64,000 nucleotides of DNA. It comes from Acanthornis magna (Eukaryota; Chordata; Aves; Passeriformes; Acanthizidae). A program made the translations under genes and the position numbers. Where the stretch lies: the NCBI GenBank assembly GCA_036785705.1, contig JAWUZG010000334.1:62001-126000 (forward strand), written 5' to 3'. Under the pieces are notes generated by a model. It ran no database searches and was not told the origin of the DNA. It saw only the letters and a program-made list of their open reading frames with translations. How positions within the stretch are numbered: position 1 is the first letter of the stretch; each line of letters begins with the position of its first letter. Of this stretch, positions 6,802 through 20,425 are shown in pieces.

Positions 6802-9800
6802 TGGCATTCTAAAGGCCTTTTTGTTTCAAAATCAACTCAGTTACTGAGCAAGAGCAGGAAGAGATCCACAAGCCAGATTAGGCTACAGCCAGGGAAACCT
6901 CTACTTACGTGCCAGGTTGGTTAGATAATATCCGGAATACGCAATGCCATAAACAGTGCAAACTGCAGCAGCGAGTGGCTCCATGATGGTAGCACTGCTG
7001 TGCAGGTTTGCACACTGTGTCCAACACAATGAAAACAAGGCTCTGTCAGAGTGCAGCTGCACACTAACTAGGCCTCAGCAAGCAGGATGCTGCTGAGCAA
7101 GCCCAAGAGCTGCGCTGGGCTCAGCAGGCTTGGCCCCAGGCAGATGGCCAGGCTGCTGCAGCTCATTCAGCTGGTGGACTCGTGCTGACCGATGTGGCGC
7201 AGCAGTGCCAGCAGCCACTCGAGGAGGAGCAGGTCGGCAGTGGACAATTTCTTGGCCACCCTGAGGGAACAGGAAGGCAACGTTCATCAGCAGGCCCACG
7301 TTGCCCAGAGGCACCCCCGGAGCTGGCCCCAGGCAGGGGCAGCCGGCAGCTGTGTTGTGCAGCTTTGCGGGAGCTCTCAGCCAGCGGTCGGGGCTCCTGC
7401 TCTGCCGCAATAAGGAAGCACGGCTCTGCTTCCCAGCTGCTGATTTGCCCCGAGCCCAGGTGAGGGAAGTCCCCAGAATGGGACTGCCAGCCGGCAAGAG
7501 CCAGGAGCTGCCCAAAAGCACAGCCTTAGAGGGAGAGCGTCCCCTCGCAGGCCAGGGCCAGGCTTGTAGCAGTGGCTGCTGCAGAGCTGGAAGCTGCTGC
7601 CCACTAATGCTTTCACTTTCAGTTGCGAGATATTGTCCTCCCTGCTGGCCATCTGCATGGCTGCCATCCAGTCCTTGTAGAGGTCCATGATGAGCAGCTT
7701 GCCGGGGATGCTCTGCAGGAAGTCCTGCAAGGCCATGGACTGCCAGTGAGCCTTGGAGCCGATGGCAGCCCAGGCAGAAGCCTTTGCAGCTGCAGCTCAG
7801 GAGGGCTCACCTTGAGGACGATGGCCAGCAGCAGCGCCGGCTGGCTTGCCATGTTCACAGGCAGGCCGTGGTGCAGGGCCTGCCGCAGCTCCCGCACTGC
7901 CATGGCACTCTCAGCTTTGCAGAAGATGCCTTCCATGGTGGGCCCTTGCTAGTGCAGGACAGCCAGCAGCTCCTGCAGGAGAGGCAGGAGGGTGGGGACA
8001 TGTGTGAGGAGCTGGGCTGGTGCCAGAGCAGTGGCCAGGGCCAGAGCTCTTCCCCAGCATGGGCTCTTTGCCTCGTGCCTCCAGCCAAGGGGCAGGCAGC
8101 AGAAGGCTGAGGCATGGCAAGAGTGAGCCCAGTGGCCCGTGGCTGCAGGACATGCAGCACTGGGGACAGCAGCTGAGCTGCAGCTGGACGCAGGGATGGG
8201 CGGCCCCTGTGAAGACTGTCTTACCTGGATGGGCCAGGGCAGCACAGTGCCGTCCCCTGCGCAGACGGCTGCCAGGGGCTGCCCGAAGAGTGCCCTGCTG
8301 CAGCCAGAGCCCTCCTGCCCTGGAGCCAGGGCAGCCCCAGCTGAGCCCCAGCACAGAGCAAAGGGCCAGGGCAGCCACATCCTCCTCCTTCTGCTGCTGC
8401 CGCTGCCATCACTGCTCTCTCCTGCTGCAAAGGAAAAGAGAACCAAAGGCCCTCAGTGGAGACTGCCAGGCCAGTGCTGCTGCAGCCTGCCCTGCCCTGC
8501 CCTGCCCTGCATGCCTTAAGTGCTGTGCACAGCTGTGTGGAACCCCAGGGAAGGAGCCAGCAGCTGCAAGTGTCACTGCAGCTCAGAGGCTGTTGAGAGC
8601 TGCTGTGGTGCTGGGACAAGCCACCCCAGCCCTGGCCCTGCCCTTCTCCAAACTCTGGGACCCCAGCCCACATCCTCCCTCAGGCTGCCACACCTGCCCG
8701 GCCACACTCAGGCCAAGTGAGCGCAGCTCGGCCACAGCAGAAGCTTGCCTTTCCTTTCCAAACTCACCTGGGCAAGGACCAAGTTGTCCTCCCTCATCGG
8801 ACGGGGCCGTGGCAGGCCCTTGCTGGGGATCAGCCTGCAAGAAGAGAGGTGCGCTTGCAGAGCAGCCCCGCGGCACAAAGGGCCACCGGCCAGCTGCCCC
8901 CAGCCCCAGCAGCCTGAGCGTGGCACACAGCAGCAGCCTCCAGCCTGCCGGCCTGTCTGCCCCGCACAACAGCAGTGCTGCCTGTGCCAGCAGCAAGGAC
9001 GTGCTGCTGCTGCCTCTCCCCGATGCCTCTGCTTGCCTGCTGGCACCGGGGAGCCTTGCTTGCCTTCCCTGTGCACAAGGTCACTGTGCCAGCCACGCCT
9101 CCCCGGCCCCCCAGCACAGCCAGAGGCCACCGTGGGTGGCATCTCCACTAGGAGATGGTCTATAAGCCCCACAGGCAATGGCTTAGGAAAAGATGCAGTG
9201 GCATGAGTGGCCTTCTTGGTCTGGGATGCCCAGGCACCGAGATACGCTTGCAGCAGTGGCTGGGCAGAAGGGAGTCGTAACTTTGCCCCAGGACACGCGA
9301 ATGAAGCAGTCTTTAGAAATCAGCAAGACTAGCAGAACAAGCTAACCACAAAGAAGCCAACCCTGGCTATTTGAGCAGACAATCTTCTAGAGCATGTGCA
9401 GGAAGCAGAAGTGAAAAGTTCCAGCCCGAGGAAGACTTAAGAGCCTTCATCAGAAAACCACCACCAGGAGGCTGATGACCACCTCATACAGGAACTGTGC
9501 ATGAGCTTCAAGGGTTTACATAATGATGTGATTAGAAAATCTATTGCAATATGAAAGTTATGGAAGTATAATAGACACATTAAGTAAAAAACACAGGAAA
9601 GATAGTACTTTGCAAAGAAGGGATAAGTGAGTTTCTAGTGGATTTATCCCACTCACTCCTGGCACTAAATGAACAAATACCTGCTCTATAGGCATTGAAC
9701 TATGGAGTTTTATTTTCTTGCCTAGGTCTCGGGCATCATCTGGATAGCTGTCTGTGGGCAAATGCAGGGTAGTGGCCTTCTGCTCTTGGCCCTGGCATGG

Positions 9801-10207
9801 CCTGGCTGGGCTAATGCTGTTCCCTGTGTGAAATGTGCTAAAGAGGGACTTGTTTGTTTCCAGCTCTTCAGGGCATGAATTTACACCACAAAACACTGAT
9901 GGACAAAGGCCTCAACAACAGTCCCTGAGTGAGACCTCAACAACAGGCCCTGAGCCCAAGCTGACCACTAGAGGAACCTTCCCACCAAAGTGTCCCTGCA
10001 GAGCCAAAGGCAGCTGACCACAGGCAGGGCTCCTTGTCCTGCTTGACCCAGCAAACTGAGGAAAGGACAGACTCTGCTGCCACAGACTCTCCCTGGGAAG
10101 GAGGGAATGGAACCCCTGCAGATTCCCTTGCAAATGCTCCCACACTTCCCTGGCTACAGACACCTCCTTTTAAGCTGAATGTGTTGACAGAAGCTTCACC
10201 AAACCAG
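6802..10207. repeat. Array unit 3
   Basis: Length 3,406 bp. Variant states: G at 7877 in exon B1 (synonymous) and G at 9731, the CpG-retaining allele shared only with unit 1. Confidence 0.95.
7068..8834 (-). pseudogene. RhoGAP-like pseudogene, unit 3
   Basis: Blocks: C 7068-7260, B2 7617-7724, B1 7811-7972, A 8225-8424, PH-like 8768-8834. TAG is at 7949-7951 and TGA at 7167-7169. The only coding-block difference from the majority is the synonymous change at 7877. Confidence 0.8.
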
Positions 10208-13200
10208 TGGCATTCTAAAGGCCTTTTTGTTTCAAAATCAACTCAGTTACTGAGCAAGAGCAGGAAGAGATCCACAAGCCAGATTAGGCTACAGCCAGGG
10301 AAACCTCTACTTACGTGCCAGGTTGGTTAGATAATATCCGGAATACGCAATGCCATAAACAGTGCAAACTGCAGCAGCGAGTGGCTCCATGATGGTAGCA
10401 CTGCTGTGCAGGTTTGCACACTGTGTCCAACACAATGAAAACAAGGCTCTGTCAGAGTGCAGCTGCACACTAACTAGGCCTCAGCAAGCAGGATGCTGCT
10501 GAGCAAGCCCAAGAGCTGCGCTGGGCTCAGCAGGCTTGGCCCCAGGCAGATGGCCAGGCTGCTGCAGCTCATTCAGCTGGTGGACTCGTGCTGACCGATG
10601 TGGCGCAGCAGTGCCAGCAGCCACTCGAGGAGGAGCAGGTCGGCAGTGGACAATTTCTTGGCCACCCTGAGGGAACAGGAAGGCAACGTTCATCAGCAGG
10701 CCCACGTTGCCCAGAGGCACCCCCGGAGCTGGCCCCAGGCAGGGGCAGCCGGCAGCTGTGTTGTGCAGCTTTGCGGGAGCTCTCAGCCAGCGGTCGGGGC
10801 TCCTGCTCTGCCGCAATAAGGAAGCACGGCTCTGCTTCCCAGCTGCTGATTTGCCCCGAGCCCAGGTGAGGGAAGTCCCCAGAATGGGACTGCCAGCCGG
10901 CAAGAGCCAGGAGCTGCCCAAAAGCACAGCCTTAGAGGGAGAGCGTCCCCTCGCAGGCCAGGGCCAGGCTTGTAGCAGTGGCTGCTGCAGAGCTGGAAGC
11001 TGCTGCCCACTAATGCTTTCACTTTCAGTTGCGAGATATTGTCCTCCCTGCTGGCCATCTGCATGGCTGCCATCCAGTCCTTGTAGAGGTCCATGATGAG
11101 CAGCTTGCCGGGGATGCTCTGCAGGAAGTCCTGCAAGGCCATGGACTGCCAGTGAGCCTTGGAGCCGATGGCAGCCCAGGCAGAAGCCTTTGCAGCTGCA
11201 GCTCAGGAGGGCTCACCTTGAGGACGATGGCCAGCAGCAGCGCCGGCTGGCTTGCCATGTTCACAGGCAGGCCGTGGTGCAGAGCCTGCCGCAGCTCCCG
11301 CACTGCCATGGCACTCTCAGCTTTGCAGAAGATGCCTTCCATGGTGGGCCCTTGCTAGTGCAGGACAGCCAGCAGCTCCTGCAGGAGAGGCAGGAGGGTG
11401 GGGACATGTGTGAGGAGCTGGGCTGGTGCCAGAGCAGTGGCCAGGGCCAGAGCTCTTCCCCAGCATGGGCTCTTTGCCTCGTGCCTCCAGCCAAGGGGCA
11501 GGCAGCAGAAGGCTGAGGCATGGCAAGAGTGAGCCCAGTGGCCCGTGGCTGCAGGACATGCAGCACTGGGGACAGCAGCTGAGCTGCAGCTGGACGCAGG
11601 GATGGGCGGCCCCTGTGAAGACTGTCTTACCTGGATGGGCCAGGGCAGCACAGTGCCGTCCCCTGCGCAGACGGCTGCCAGGGGCTGCCCGAAGAGTGCC
11701 CTGCTGCAGCCAGAGCCCTCCTGCCCTGGAGCCAGGGCAGCCCCAGCTGAGCCCCAGCACAGAGCAAAGGGCCAGGGCAGCCACATCCTCCTCCTTCTGC
11801 TGCTGCCGCTGCCATCACTGCTCTCTCCTGCTGCAAAGGAAAAGAGAACCAAAGGCCCTCAGTGGAGACTGCCAGGCCAGTGCTGCTGCAGCCTGCCCTG
11901 CCCTGCCCTGCCCTGCATGCCTTAAGTGCTGTGCACAGCTGTGTGGAACCCCAGGGAAGGAGCCAGCAGCTGCAAGTGTCACTGCAGCTCAGAGGCTGTT
12001 GAGAGCTGCTGTGGTGCTGGGACAAGCCACCCCAGCCCTGGCCCTGCCCTTCTCCAAACTCTGGGACCCCAGCCCACATCCTCCCTCAGGCTGCCACACC
12101 TGCCCGGCCACACTCAGGCCAAGTGAGCGCAGCTCGGCCACAGCAGAAGCTTGCCTTTCCTTTCCAAACTCACCTGGGCAAGGACCAAGTTGTCCTCCCT
12201 CATCGGACGGGGCCGTGGCAGGCCCTTGCTGGGGATCAGCCTGCAAGAAGAGAGGTGCGCTTGCAGAGCAGCCCCGCGGCACAAAGGGCCACCGGCCAGC
12301 TGCCCCCAGCCCCAGCAGCCTGAGCGTGGCACACAGCAGCAGCCTCCAGCCTGCCGGCCTGTCTACCCCGCACAACAGCAGTGCTGCCTGTGCCAGCAGC
12401 AAGGACGTGCTGCTGCTGCCTCTCCCCGATGCCTCTGCTTGCCTGCTGGCACTGGGGAGCCTTGCTTGCCTTCCCTGTGCACAAGGTCACTGTGCCAGCC
12501 ACGCCTCCCCGGCCCCCCAGCACAGCCAGAGGCCACCGTGGGTGGCATCTCCACTAGGAGATGGTCTATAAGCCCCACAGGCAATGGCTTAGGAAAAGAT
12601 GCAGTGGCATGAGTGGCCTTCTTGGTCTGGGATGCCCAGGCACCGAGATACGCTTGCAGCAGTGGCTGGGCAGAAGGGAGTCGTAACTTTGCCCCAGGAC
12701 ACGCGAATGAAGCAGTCTTTAGAAATCAGCAAGACTAGCAGAACAAGCTAACCACAAAGAAGCCAACCCTGGCTATTTGAGCAGACAATCTTCTAGAGCA
12801 TGTGCAGGAAGCAGAAGTGAAAAGTTCCAGCCCGAGGAAGACTTAAGAGCCTTCATCAGAAAACCACCACCAGGAGGCTGATGACCACCTCATACAGGAA
12901 CTGTGCATGAGCTTCAAGGGTTTACATAATGATGTGATTAGAAAATCTATTGCAATATGAAAGTTATGGAAGTATAATAGACACATTAAGTAAAAAACAC
13001 AGGAAAGATAGTACTTTGCAAAGAAGGGATAAGTGAGTTTCTAGTGGATTTATCCCACTCACTCCTGGCACTAAATGAACAAATACCTGCTCTATAGGCA
13101 TTGAACTATGGAGTTTTATTTTCTTGCCTAGGTCTCAGGCATCATCTGGATAGCTGTCTGTGGGCAAATGCAGGGTAGTGGCCTTCTGCTCTTGGCCCTG

Positions 13201-13613
13201 GCATGGCCTGGCTGGGCTAATGCTGTTCCCTGTGTGAAATGTGCTAAAGAGGGACTTGTTTGTTTCCAGCTCTTCAGGGCATGAATTTACACCACAAAAC
13301 ACTGATGGACAAAGGCCTCAACAACAGTCCCTGAGTGAGACCTCAACAACAGGCCCTGAGCCCAAGCTGACCACTAGAGGAACCTTCCCACCAAAGTGTC
13401 CCTGCAGAGCCAAAGGCAGCTGACCACAGGCAGGGCTCCTTGTCCTGCTTGACCCAGCAAACTGAGGAAAGGACAGACTCTGCTGCCACAGACTCTCCCT
13501 GGGAAGGAGGGAATGGAACCCCTGCAGATTCCCTTGCAAATGCTCCCACACTTCCCTGGCTACAGACACCTCCTTTTAAGCTGAATGTGTTGACAGAAGC
13601 TTCACCAAACCAG
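10208..13613. repeat. Array unit 4
   Basis: Length 3,406 bp. Variant states: A at 12365 and T at 12453. The T at 12453 is found otherwise only in unit 9, exactly five units downstream. Confidence 0.95.
10474..12240 (-). pseudogene. RhoGAP-like pseudogene, unit 4
   Basis: Blocks: C 10474-10666, B2 11023-11130, B1 11217-11378, A 11631-11830, PH-like 12174-12240. TAG is at 11355-11357 and TGA at 10573-10575. Coding blocks have the majority sequence. Confidence 0.8.
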
Positions 13614-16600
13614 TGGCATTCTAAAGGCCTTTTTGTTTCAAAATCAACTCAGTTACTGAGCAAGAGCAGGAAGAGATCCACAAGCCAGATTAGGCTACAG
13701 CCAGGGAAACCTCTACTTACGTGCCAGGTTGGTTAGATAATATCCGGAATACGCAATGCCATAAACAGTGCAAACTGCAGCAGCGAGTGGCTCCATGATG
13801 GTAGCACTGCTGTGCAGGTTTGCACACTGTGTCCAACACAATGAAAACAAGGCTCTGTCAGAGTGCAGCTGCACACTAACTAGGCCTCAGCAAGCAGGAT
13901 GCTGCTGAGCAAGCCCAAGAGCTGCGCTGGGCTCAGCAGGCTTGGCCCCAGGCAGATGGCCAGGCTGCTGCAGCTCATTCAGCTGGTGGACTCGTGCTGA
14001 CCGATGTGGCGCAGCAGTGCCAGCAGCCACTCGAGGAGGAGCAGGTCGGCAGTGGACAATTTCTTGGCCACCCTGAGGGAACAGGAAGGCAACGTTCATC
14101 AGCAGGCCCACGTTGCCCAGAGGCACCCCCGGAGCTGGCCCCAGGCAGGGGCAGCCGGCAGCTGTGTTGTGCAGCTTTGCGGGAGCTCTCAGCCAGCGGT
14201 CGGGGCTCCTGCTCTGCCGCAATAAGGAAGCACGGCTCTGCTTCCCAGCTGCTGATTTGCCCCGAGCCCAGGTGAGGGAAGTCCCCAGAATGGGACTGCC
14301 AGCCGGCAAGAGCCAGGAGCTGCCCAAAAGCACAGCCTTAGAGGGAGAGCGTCCCCTCGCAGGCCAGGGCCAGGCTTGTAGCAGTGGCTGCTGCAGAGCT
14401 GGAAGCTGCTGCCCACTAATGCTTTCACTTTCAGTTGCGAGATATTGTCCTCCCTGCTGGCCATCTGCATGGCTGCCATCCAGTCCTTGTAGAGGTCCAT
14501 GATGAGCAGCTTGCCGGGGATGCTCTGCAGGAAGTCCTGCAAGGCCATGGACTGCCAGTGAGCCTTGGAGCCGATGGCAGCCCAGGCAGAAGCCTTTGCA
14601 GCTGCAGCTCAGGAGGGCTCACCTTGAGGACGATGGCCAGCAGCAGCGCCGGCTGGCTTGCCATGTTCACAGGCAGGCCGTGGTGCAGGGCCTGCCGCAG
14701 CTCCCGCACTGCCATGGCACTCTCAGCTTTGCAGAAGATGCCTTCCATGGTGGGCCCTTGCTAGTGCAGGACAGCCAGCAGCTCCTGCAGGAGAGGCAGG
14801 AGGGTGGGGACATGTGTGAGGAGCTGGGCTGGTGCCAGAGCAGTGGCCAGGGCCAGAGCTCTTCCCCAGCATGGGCTCTTTGCCTCGTGCCTCCAGCCAA
14901 GGGGCAGGCAGCAGAAGGCTGAGGCATGGCAAGAGTGAGCCCAGTGGCCCGTGGCTGCAGGACATGCAGCACTGGGGACAGCAGCTGAGCTGCAGCTGGA
15001 CGCAGGGATGGGCGGCCCCTGTGAAGACTGTCTTACCTGGATGGGCCAGGGCAGCACAGTGCCGTCCCCTGCGCAGACGGCTGCCAGGGGCTGCCCGAAG
15101 AGTGCCCTGCTGCAGCCAGAGCCCTCCTGCCCTGGAGCCAGGGCAGCCCCAGCTGAGCCCCAGCACAGAGCAAAGGGCCAGGGCAGCCACATCCTCCTCC
15201 TTCTGCTGCTGCCGCTGCCATCACTGCTCTCTCCTGCTGCAAAGGAAAAGAGAACCAAAGGCCCTCAGTGGAGACTGCCAGGCCAGTGCTGCTGCAGCCT
15301 GCCCTGCCCTGCCCTGCCCTGCATGCCTTAAGTGCTGTGCACAGCTGTGTGGAACCCCAGGGAAGGAGCCAGCAGCTGCAAGTGTCACTGCAGCTCAGAG
15401 GCTGTTGAGAGCTGCTGTGGTGCTGGGACAAGCCACCCCAGCCCTGGCCCTGCCCTTCTCCAAACTCTGGGACCCCAGCCCACATCCTCCCTCAGGCTGC
15501 CACACCTGCCCGGCCACACTCAGGCCAAGTGAGCGCAGCTCGGCCACAGCAGAAGCTTGCCTTTCCTTTCCAAACTCACCTGGGCAAGGACCAAGTTGTC
15601 CTCCCTCATCGGACGGGGCCGTGGCAGGCCCTTGCTGGGGATCAGCCTGCAAGAAGAGAGGTGCGCTTGCAGAGCAGCCCCGCGGCACAAAGGGCCACCG
15701 GCCAGCTGCCCCCAGCCCCAGCAGCCTGAGCGTGGCACACAGCAGCAGCCTCCAGCCTGCCGGCCTGTCTGCCCCGCACAACAGCAGTGCTGCCTGTGCC
15801 AGCAGCAAGGACGTGCTGCTGCTGCCTCTCCCCGATGCCTCTGCTTGCCTGCTGGCACCGGGGAGCCTTGCTTGCCTTCCCTGTGCACAAGGTCACTGTG
15901 CCAGCCACGCCTCCCCGGCCCCCCAGCACAGCCAGAGGCCACCGTGGGTGGCATCTCCACTAGGAGATGGTCTATAAGCCCCACAGGCAATGGCTTAGGA
16001 AAAGATGCAGTGGCATGAGTGGCCTTCTTGGTCTGGGATGCCCAGGCACCGAGATACGCTTGCAGCAGTGGCTGGGCAGAAGGGAGTCGTAACTTTGCCC
16101 CAGGACACGCGAATGAAGCAGTCTTTAGAAATCAGCAAGACTAGCAGAACAAGCTAACCACAAAGAAGCCAACCCTGGCTATTTGAGCAGACAATCTTCT
16201 AGAGCATGTGCAGGAAGCAGAAGTGAAAAGTTCCAGCCCGAGGAAGACTTAAGAGCCTTCATCAGAAAACCACCACCAGGAGGCTGATGACCACCTCATA
16301 CAGGAACTGTGCATGAGCTTCAAGGGTTTACATAATGATGTGATTAGAAAATCTATTGCAATATGAAAGTTATGGAAGTATAATAGACACATTAAGTAAA
16401 AAACACAGGAAAGATAGTACTTTGCAAAGAAGGGATAAGTGAGTTTCTAGTGGATTTATCCCACTCACTCCTGGCACTAAATGAACAAATACCTGCTCTA
16501 TAGGCATTGAACTATGGAGTTTTATTTTCTTGCCTAGGTCTCAGGCATCATCTGGATAGCTGTCTGTGGGCAAATGCAGGGTAGTGGCCTTCTGCTCTTG

Positions 16601-17019
16601 GCCCTGGCATGGCCTGGCTGGGCTAATGCTGTTCCCTGTGTGAAATGTGCTAAAGAGGGACTTGTTTGTTTCCAGCTCTTCAGGGCATGAATTTACACCA
16701 CAAAACACTGATGGACAAAGGCCTCAACAACAGTCCCTGAGTGAGACCTCAACAACAGGCCCTGAGCCCAAGCTGACCACTAGAGGAACCTTCCCACCAA
16801 AGTGTCCCTGCAGAGCCAAAGGCAGCTGACCACAGGCAGGGCTCCTTGTCCTGCTTGACCCAGCAAACTGAGGAAAGGACAGACTCTGCTGCCACAGACT
16901 CTCCCTGGGAAGGAGGGAATGGAACCCCTGCAGATTCCCTTGCAAATGCTCCCACACTTCCCTGGCTACAGACACCTCCTTTTAAGCTGAATGTGTTGAC
17001 AGAAGCTTCACCAAACCAG
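13614..17019. repeat. Array unit 5
   Basis: Length 3,406 bp. Variant state: G at 14689, an allele also present five units downstream in unit 10. Confidence 0.95.
13880..15646 (-). pseudogene. RhoGAP-like pseudogene, unit 5
   Basis: Blocks: C 13880-14072, B2 14429-14536, B1 14623-14784, A 15037-15236, PH-like 15580-15646. TAG is at 14761-14763 and TGA at 13979-13981. Synonymous variant at 14689 in B1. Confidence 0.8.
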
Positions 17020-20000
17020 TGGCATTCTAAAGGCCTTTTTGTTTCAAAATCAACTCAGTTACTGAGCAAGAGCAGGAAGAGATCCACAAGCCAGATTAGG
17101 CTACAGCCAGGGAAACCTCTACTTACGTGCCAGGTTGGTTAGATAATATCCGGAATACGCAATGCCATAAACAGTGCAAACTGCAGCAGCGAGTGGCTCC
17201 ATGATGGTAGCACTGCTGTGCAGGTTTGCACACTGTGTCCAACACAATGAAAACAAGGCTCTGTCAGAGTGCAGCTGCACACTAACTAGGCCTCAGCAAG
17301 CAGGATGCTGCTGAGCAAGCCCAAGAGCTGCGCTGGGCTCAGCAGGCTTGGCCCCAGGCAGATGGCCAGGCTGCTGCAGCTCATTCAGCTGGTGGACTCG
17401 TGCTGACCGATGTGGCGCAGCAGTGCCAGCAGCCACTCGAGGAGGAGCAGGTCGGCAGTGGACAATTTCTTGGCCACCCTGAGGGAACAGGAAGGCAACG
17501 TTCATCAGCAGGCCCACGTTGCCCAGAGGCACCCCCGGAGCTGGCCCCAGGCAGGGGCAGCCGGCAGCTGTGTTGTGCAGCTTTGCGGGAGCTCTCAGCC
17601 AGCGGTCGGGGCTCCTGCTCTGCCGCAATAAGGAAGCACGGCTCTGCTTCCCAGCTGCTGATTTGCCCCGAGCCCAGGTGAGGGAAGTCCCCAGAATGGG
17701 ACTGCCAGCCGGCAAGAGCCAGGAGCTGCCCAAAAGCACAGCCTTAGAGGGAGAGCGTCCCCTCGCAGGCCAGGGCCAGGCTTGTAGCAGTGGCTGCTGC
17801 AGAGCTGGAAGCTGCTGCCCACTAATGCTTTCACTTTCAGTTGCGAGATATTGTCCTCCCTGCTGGCCATCTGCATGGCTGCCATCCAGTCCTTGTAGAG
17901 GTCCATGATGAGCAGCTTGCCGGGGATGCTCTGCAGGAAGTCCTGCAAGGCCATGGACTGCCAGTGAGCCTTGGAGCCGATGGCAGCCCAGGCAGAAGCC
18001 TTTGCAGCTGCAGCTCAGGAGGGCTCACCTTGAGGACGATGGCCAGCAGCAGCGCCGGCTGGCTTGCCATGTTCACAGGCAGGCCGTGGTGCAGAGCCTG
18101 CCGCAGCTCCCGCACTGCCATGGCACTCTCAGCTTTGCAGAAGATGCCTTCCATGGTGGGCCCTTGCTAGTGCAGGACAGCCAGCAGCTCCTGCAGGAGA
18201 GGCAGGAGGGTGGGGACATGTGTGAGGAGCTGGGCTGGTGCCAGAGCAGTGGCCAGGGCCAGAGCTCTTCCCCAGCATGGGCTCTTTGCCTCGTGCCTCC
18301 AGCCAAGGGGCAGGCAGCAGAAGGCTGAGGCATGGCAAGAGTGAGCCCAGTGGCCCGTGGCTGCAGGACATGCAGCACTGGGGACAGCAGCTGAGCTGCA
18401 GCTGGACGCAGGGATGGGCGGCCCCTGTGAAGACTGTCTTACCTGGATGGGCCAGGGCAGCACAGTGCCGTCCCCTGCGCAGACGGCTGCCAGGGGCTGC
18501 CCGAAGAGTGCCCTGCTGCAGCCAGAGCCCTCCTGCCCTGGAGCCAGGGCAGCCCCAGCTGAGCCCCAGCACAGAGCAAAGGGCCAGGGCAGCCACATCC
18601 TCCTCCTTCTGCTGCTGCCGCTGCCATCACTGCTCTCTCCTGCTGCAAAGGAAAAGAGAACCAAAGGCCCTCAGTGGAGACTGCCAGGCCAGTGCTGCTG
18701 CAGCCTGCCCTGCCCTGCCCTGCCCTGCATGCCTTAAGTGCTGTGCACAGCTGTGTGGAACCCCAGGGAAGGAGCCAGCAGCTGCAAGTGTCACTGCAGC
18801 TCAGAGGCTGTTGAGAGCTGCTGTGGTGCTGGGACAAGCCACCCCAGCCCTGGCCCTGCCCTTCTCCAAACTCTGGGACCCCAGCCCACATCCTCCCTCA
18901 GGCTGCCACACCTGCCCGGCCACACTCAGGCCAAGTGAGCGCAGCTCGGCCACAGCAGAAGCTTGCCTTTCCTTTCCAAACTCACCTGGGCAAGGACCAA
19001 GTTGTCCTCCCTCATCGGACGGGGCCGTGGCAGGCCCTTGCTGGGGATCAGCCTGCAAGAAGAGAGGTGCGCTTGCAGAGCAGCCCCGCGGCACAAAGGG
19101 CCACCGGCCAGCTGCCCCCAGCCCCAGCAGCCTGAGCGTGGCACACAGCAGCAGCCTCCAGCCTGCCGGCCTGTCTGCCCCGCACAACAGCAGTGCTGCC
19201 TGTGCCAGCAGCAAGGACGTGCTGCTGCTGCCTCTCCCCGATGCCTCTGCTTGCCTGCTGGCACCGGGGAGCCTTGCTTGCCTTCCCTGTGCACAAGGTC
19301 ACTGTGCCAGCCACGCCTCCCCGGCCCCCCAGCACAGCCAGAGGCCACCGTGGGTGGCATCTCCACTAGGAGATGGTCTATAAGCCCCACAGGCAATGGC
19401 TTAGGAAAAGATGCAGTGGCATGAGTGGCCTTCTTGGTCTGGGATGCCCAGGCACCGAGATACGCTTGCAGCAGTGGCTGGGCAGAAGGGAGTCGTAACT
19501 TTGCCCCAGGACACGCGAATGAAGCAGTCTTTAGAAATCAGCAAGACTAGCAGAACAAGCTAACCACAAAGAAGCCAACCCTGGCTATTTGAGCAGACAA
19601 TCTTCTAGAGCATGTGCAGGAAGCAGAAGTGAAAAGTTCCAGCCCGAGGAAGACTTAAGAGCCTTCATCAGAAAACCACCACCAGGAGGCTGATGACCAC
19701 CTCATACAGGAACTGTGCATGAGCTTCAAGGGTTTACATAATGATGTGATTAGAAAATCTATTGCAATATGAAAGTTATGGAAGTATAATAGACACATTA
19801 AGTAAAAAACACAGGAAAGATAGTACTTTGCAAAGAAGGGATAAGTGAGTTTCTAGTGGATTTATCCCACTCACTCCTGGCACTAAATGAACAAATACCT
19901 GCTCTATAGGCATTGAACTATGGAGTTTTATTTTCTTGCCTAGGTCTCAGGCATCATCTGGATAGCTGTCTGTGGGCAAATGCAGGGTAGTGGCCTTCTG

Positions 20001-20425
20001 CTCTTGGCCCTGGCATGGCCTGGCTGGGCTAATGCTGTTCCCTGTGTGAAATGTGCTAAAGAGGGACTTGTTTGTTTCCAGCTCTTCAGGGCATGAATTT
20101 ACACCACAAAACACTGATGGACAAAGGCCTCAACAACAGTCCCTGAGTGAGACCTCAACAACAGGCCCTGAGCCCAAGCTGACCACTAGAGGAACCTTCC
20201 CACCAAAGTGTCCCTGCAGAGCCAAAGGCAGCTGACCACAGGCAGGGCTCCTTGTCCTGCTTGACCCAGCAAACTGAGGAAAGGACAGACTCTGCTGCCA
20301 CAGACTCTCCCTGGGAAGGAGGGAATGGAACCCCTGCAGATTCCCTTGCAAATGCTCCCACACTTCCCTGGCTACAGACACCTCCTTTTAAGCTGAATGT
20401 GTTGACAGAAGCTTCACCAAACCAG
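17020..20425. repeat. Array unit 6 (consensus-like)
   Basis: Length 3,406 bp. At every variable site I scored it has the majority state, the same as unit 11. Confidence 0.95.
17286..19052 (-). pseudogene. RhoGAP-like pseudogene, unit 6
   Basis: Blocks: C 17286-17478, B2 17835-17942, B1 18029-18190, A 18443-18642, PH-like 18986-19052. TAG is at 18167-18169 and TGA at 17385-17387. Majority sequence throughout. Confidence 0.8.
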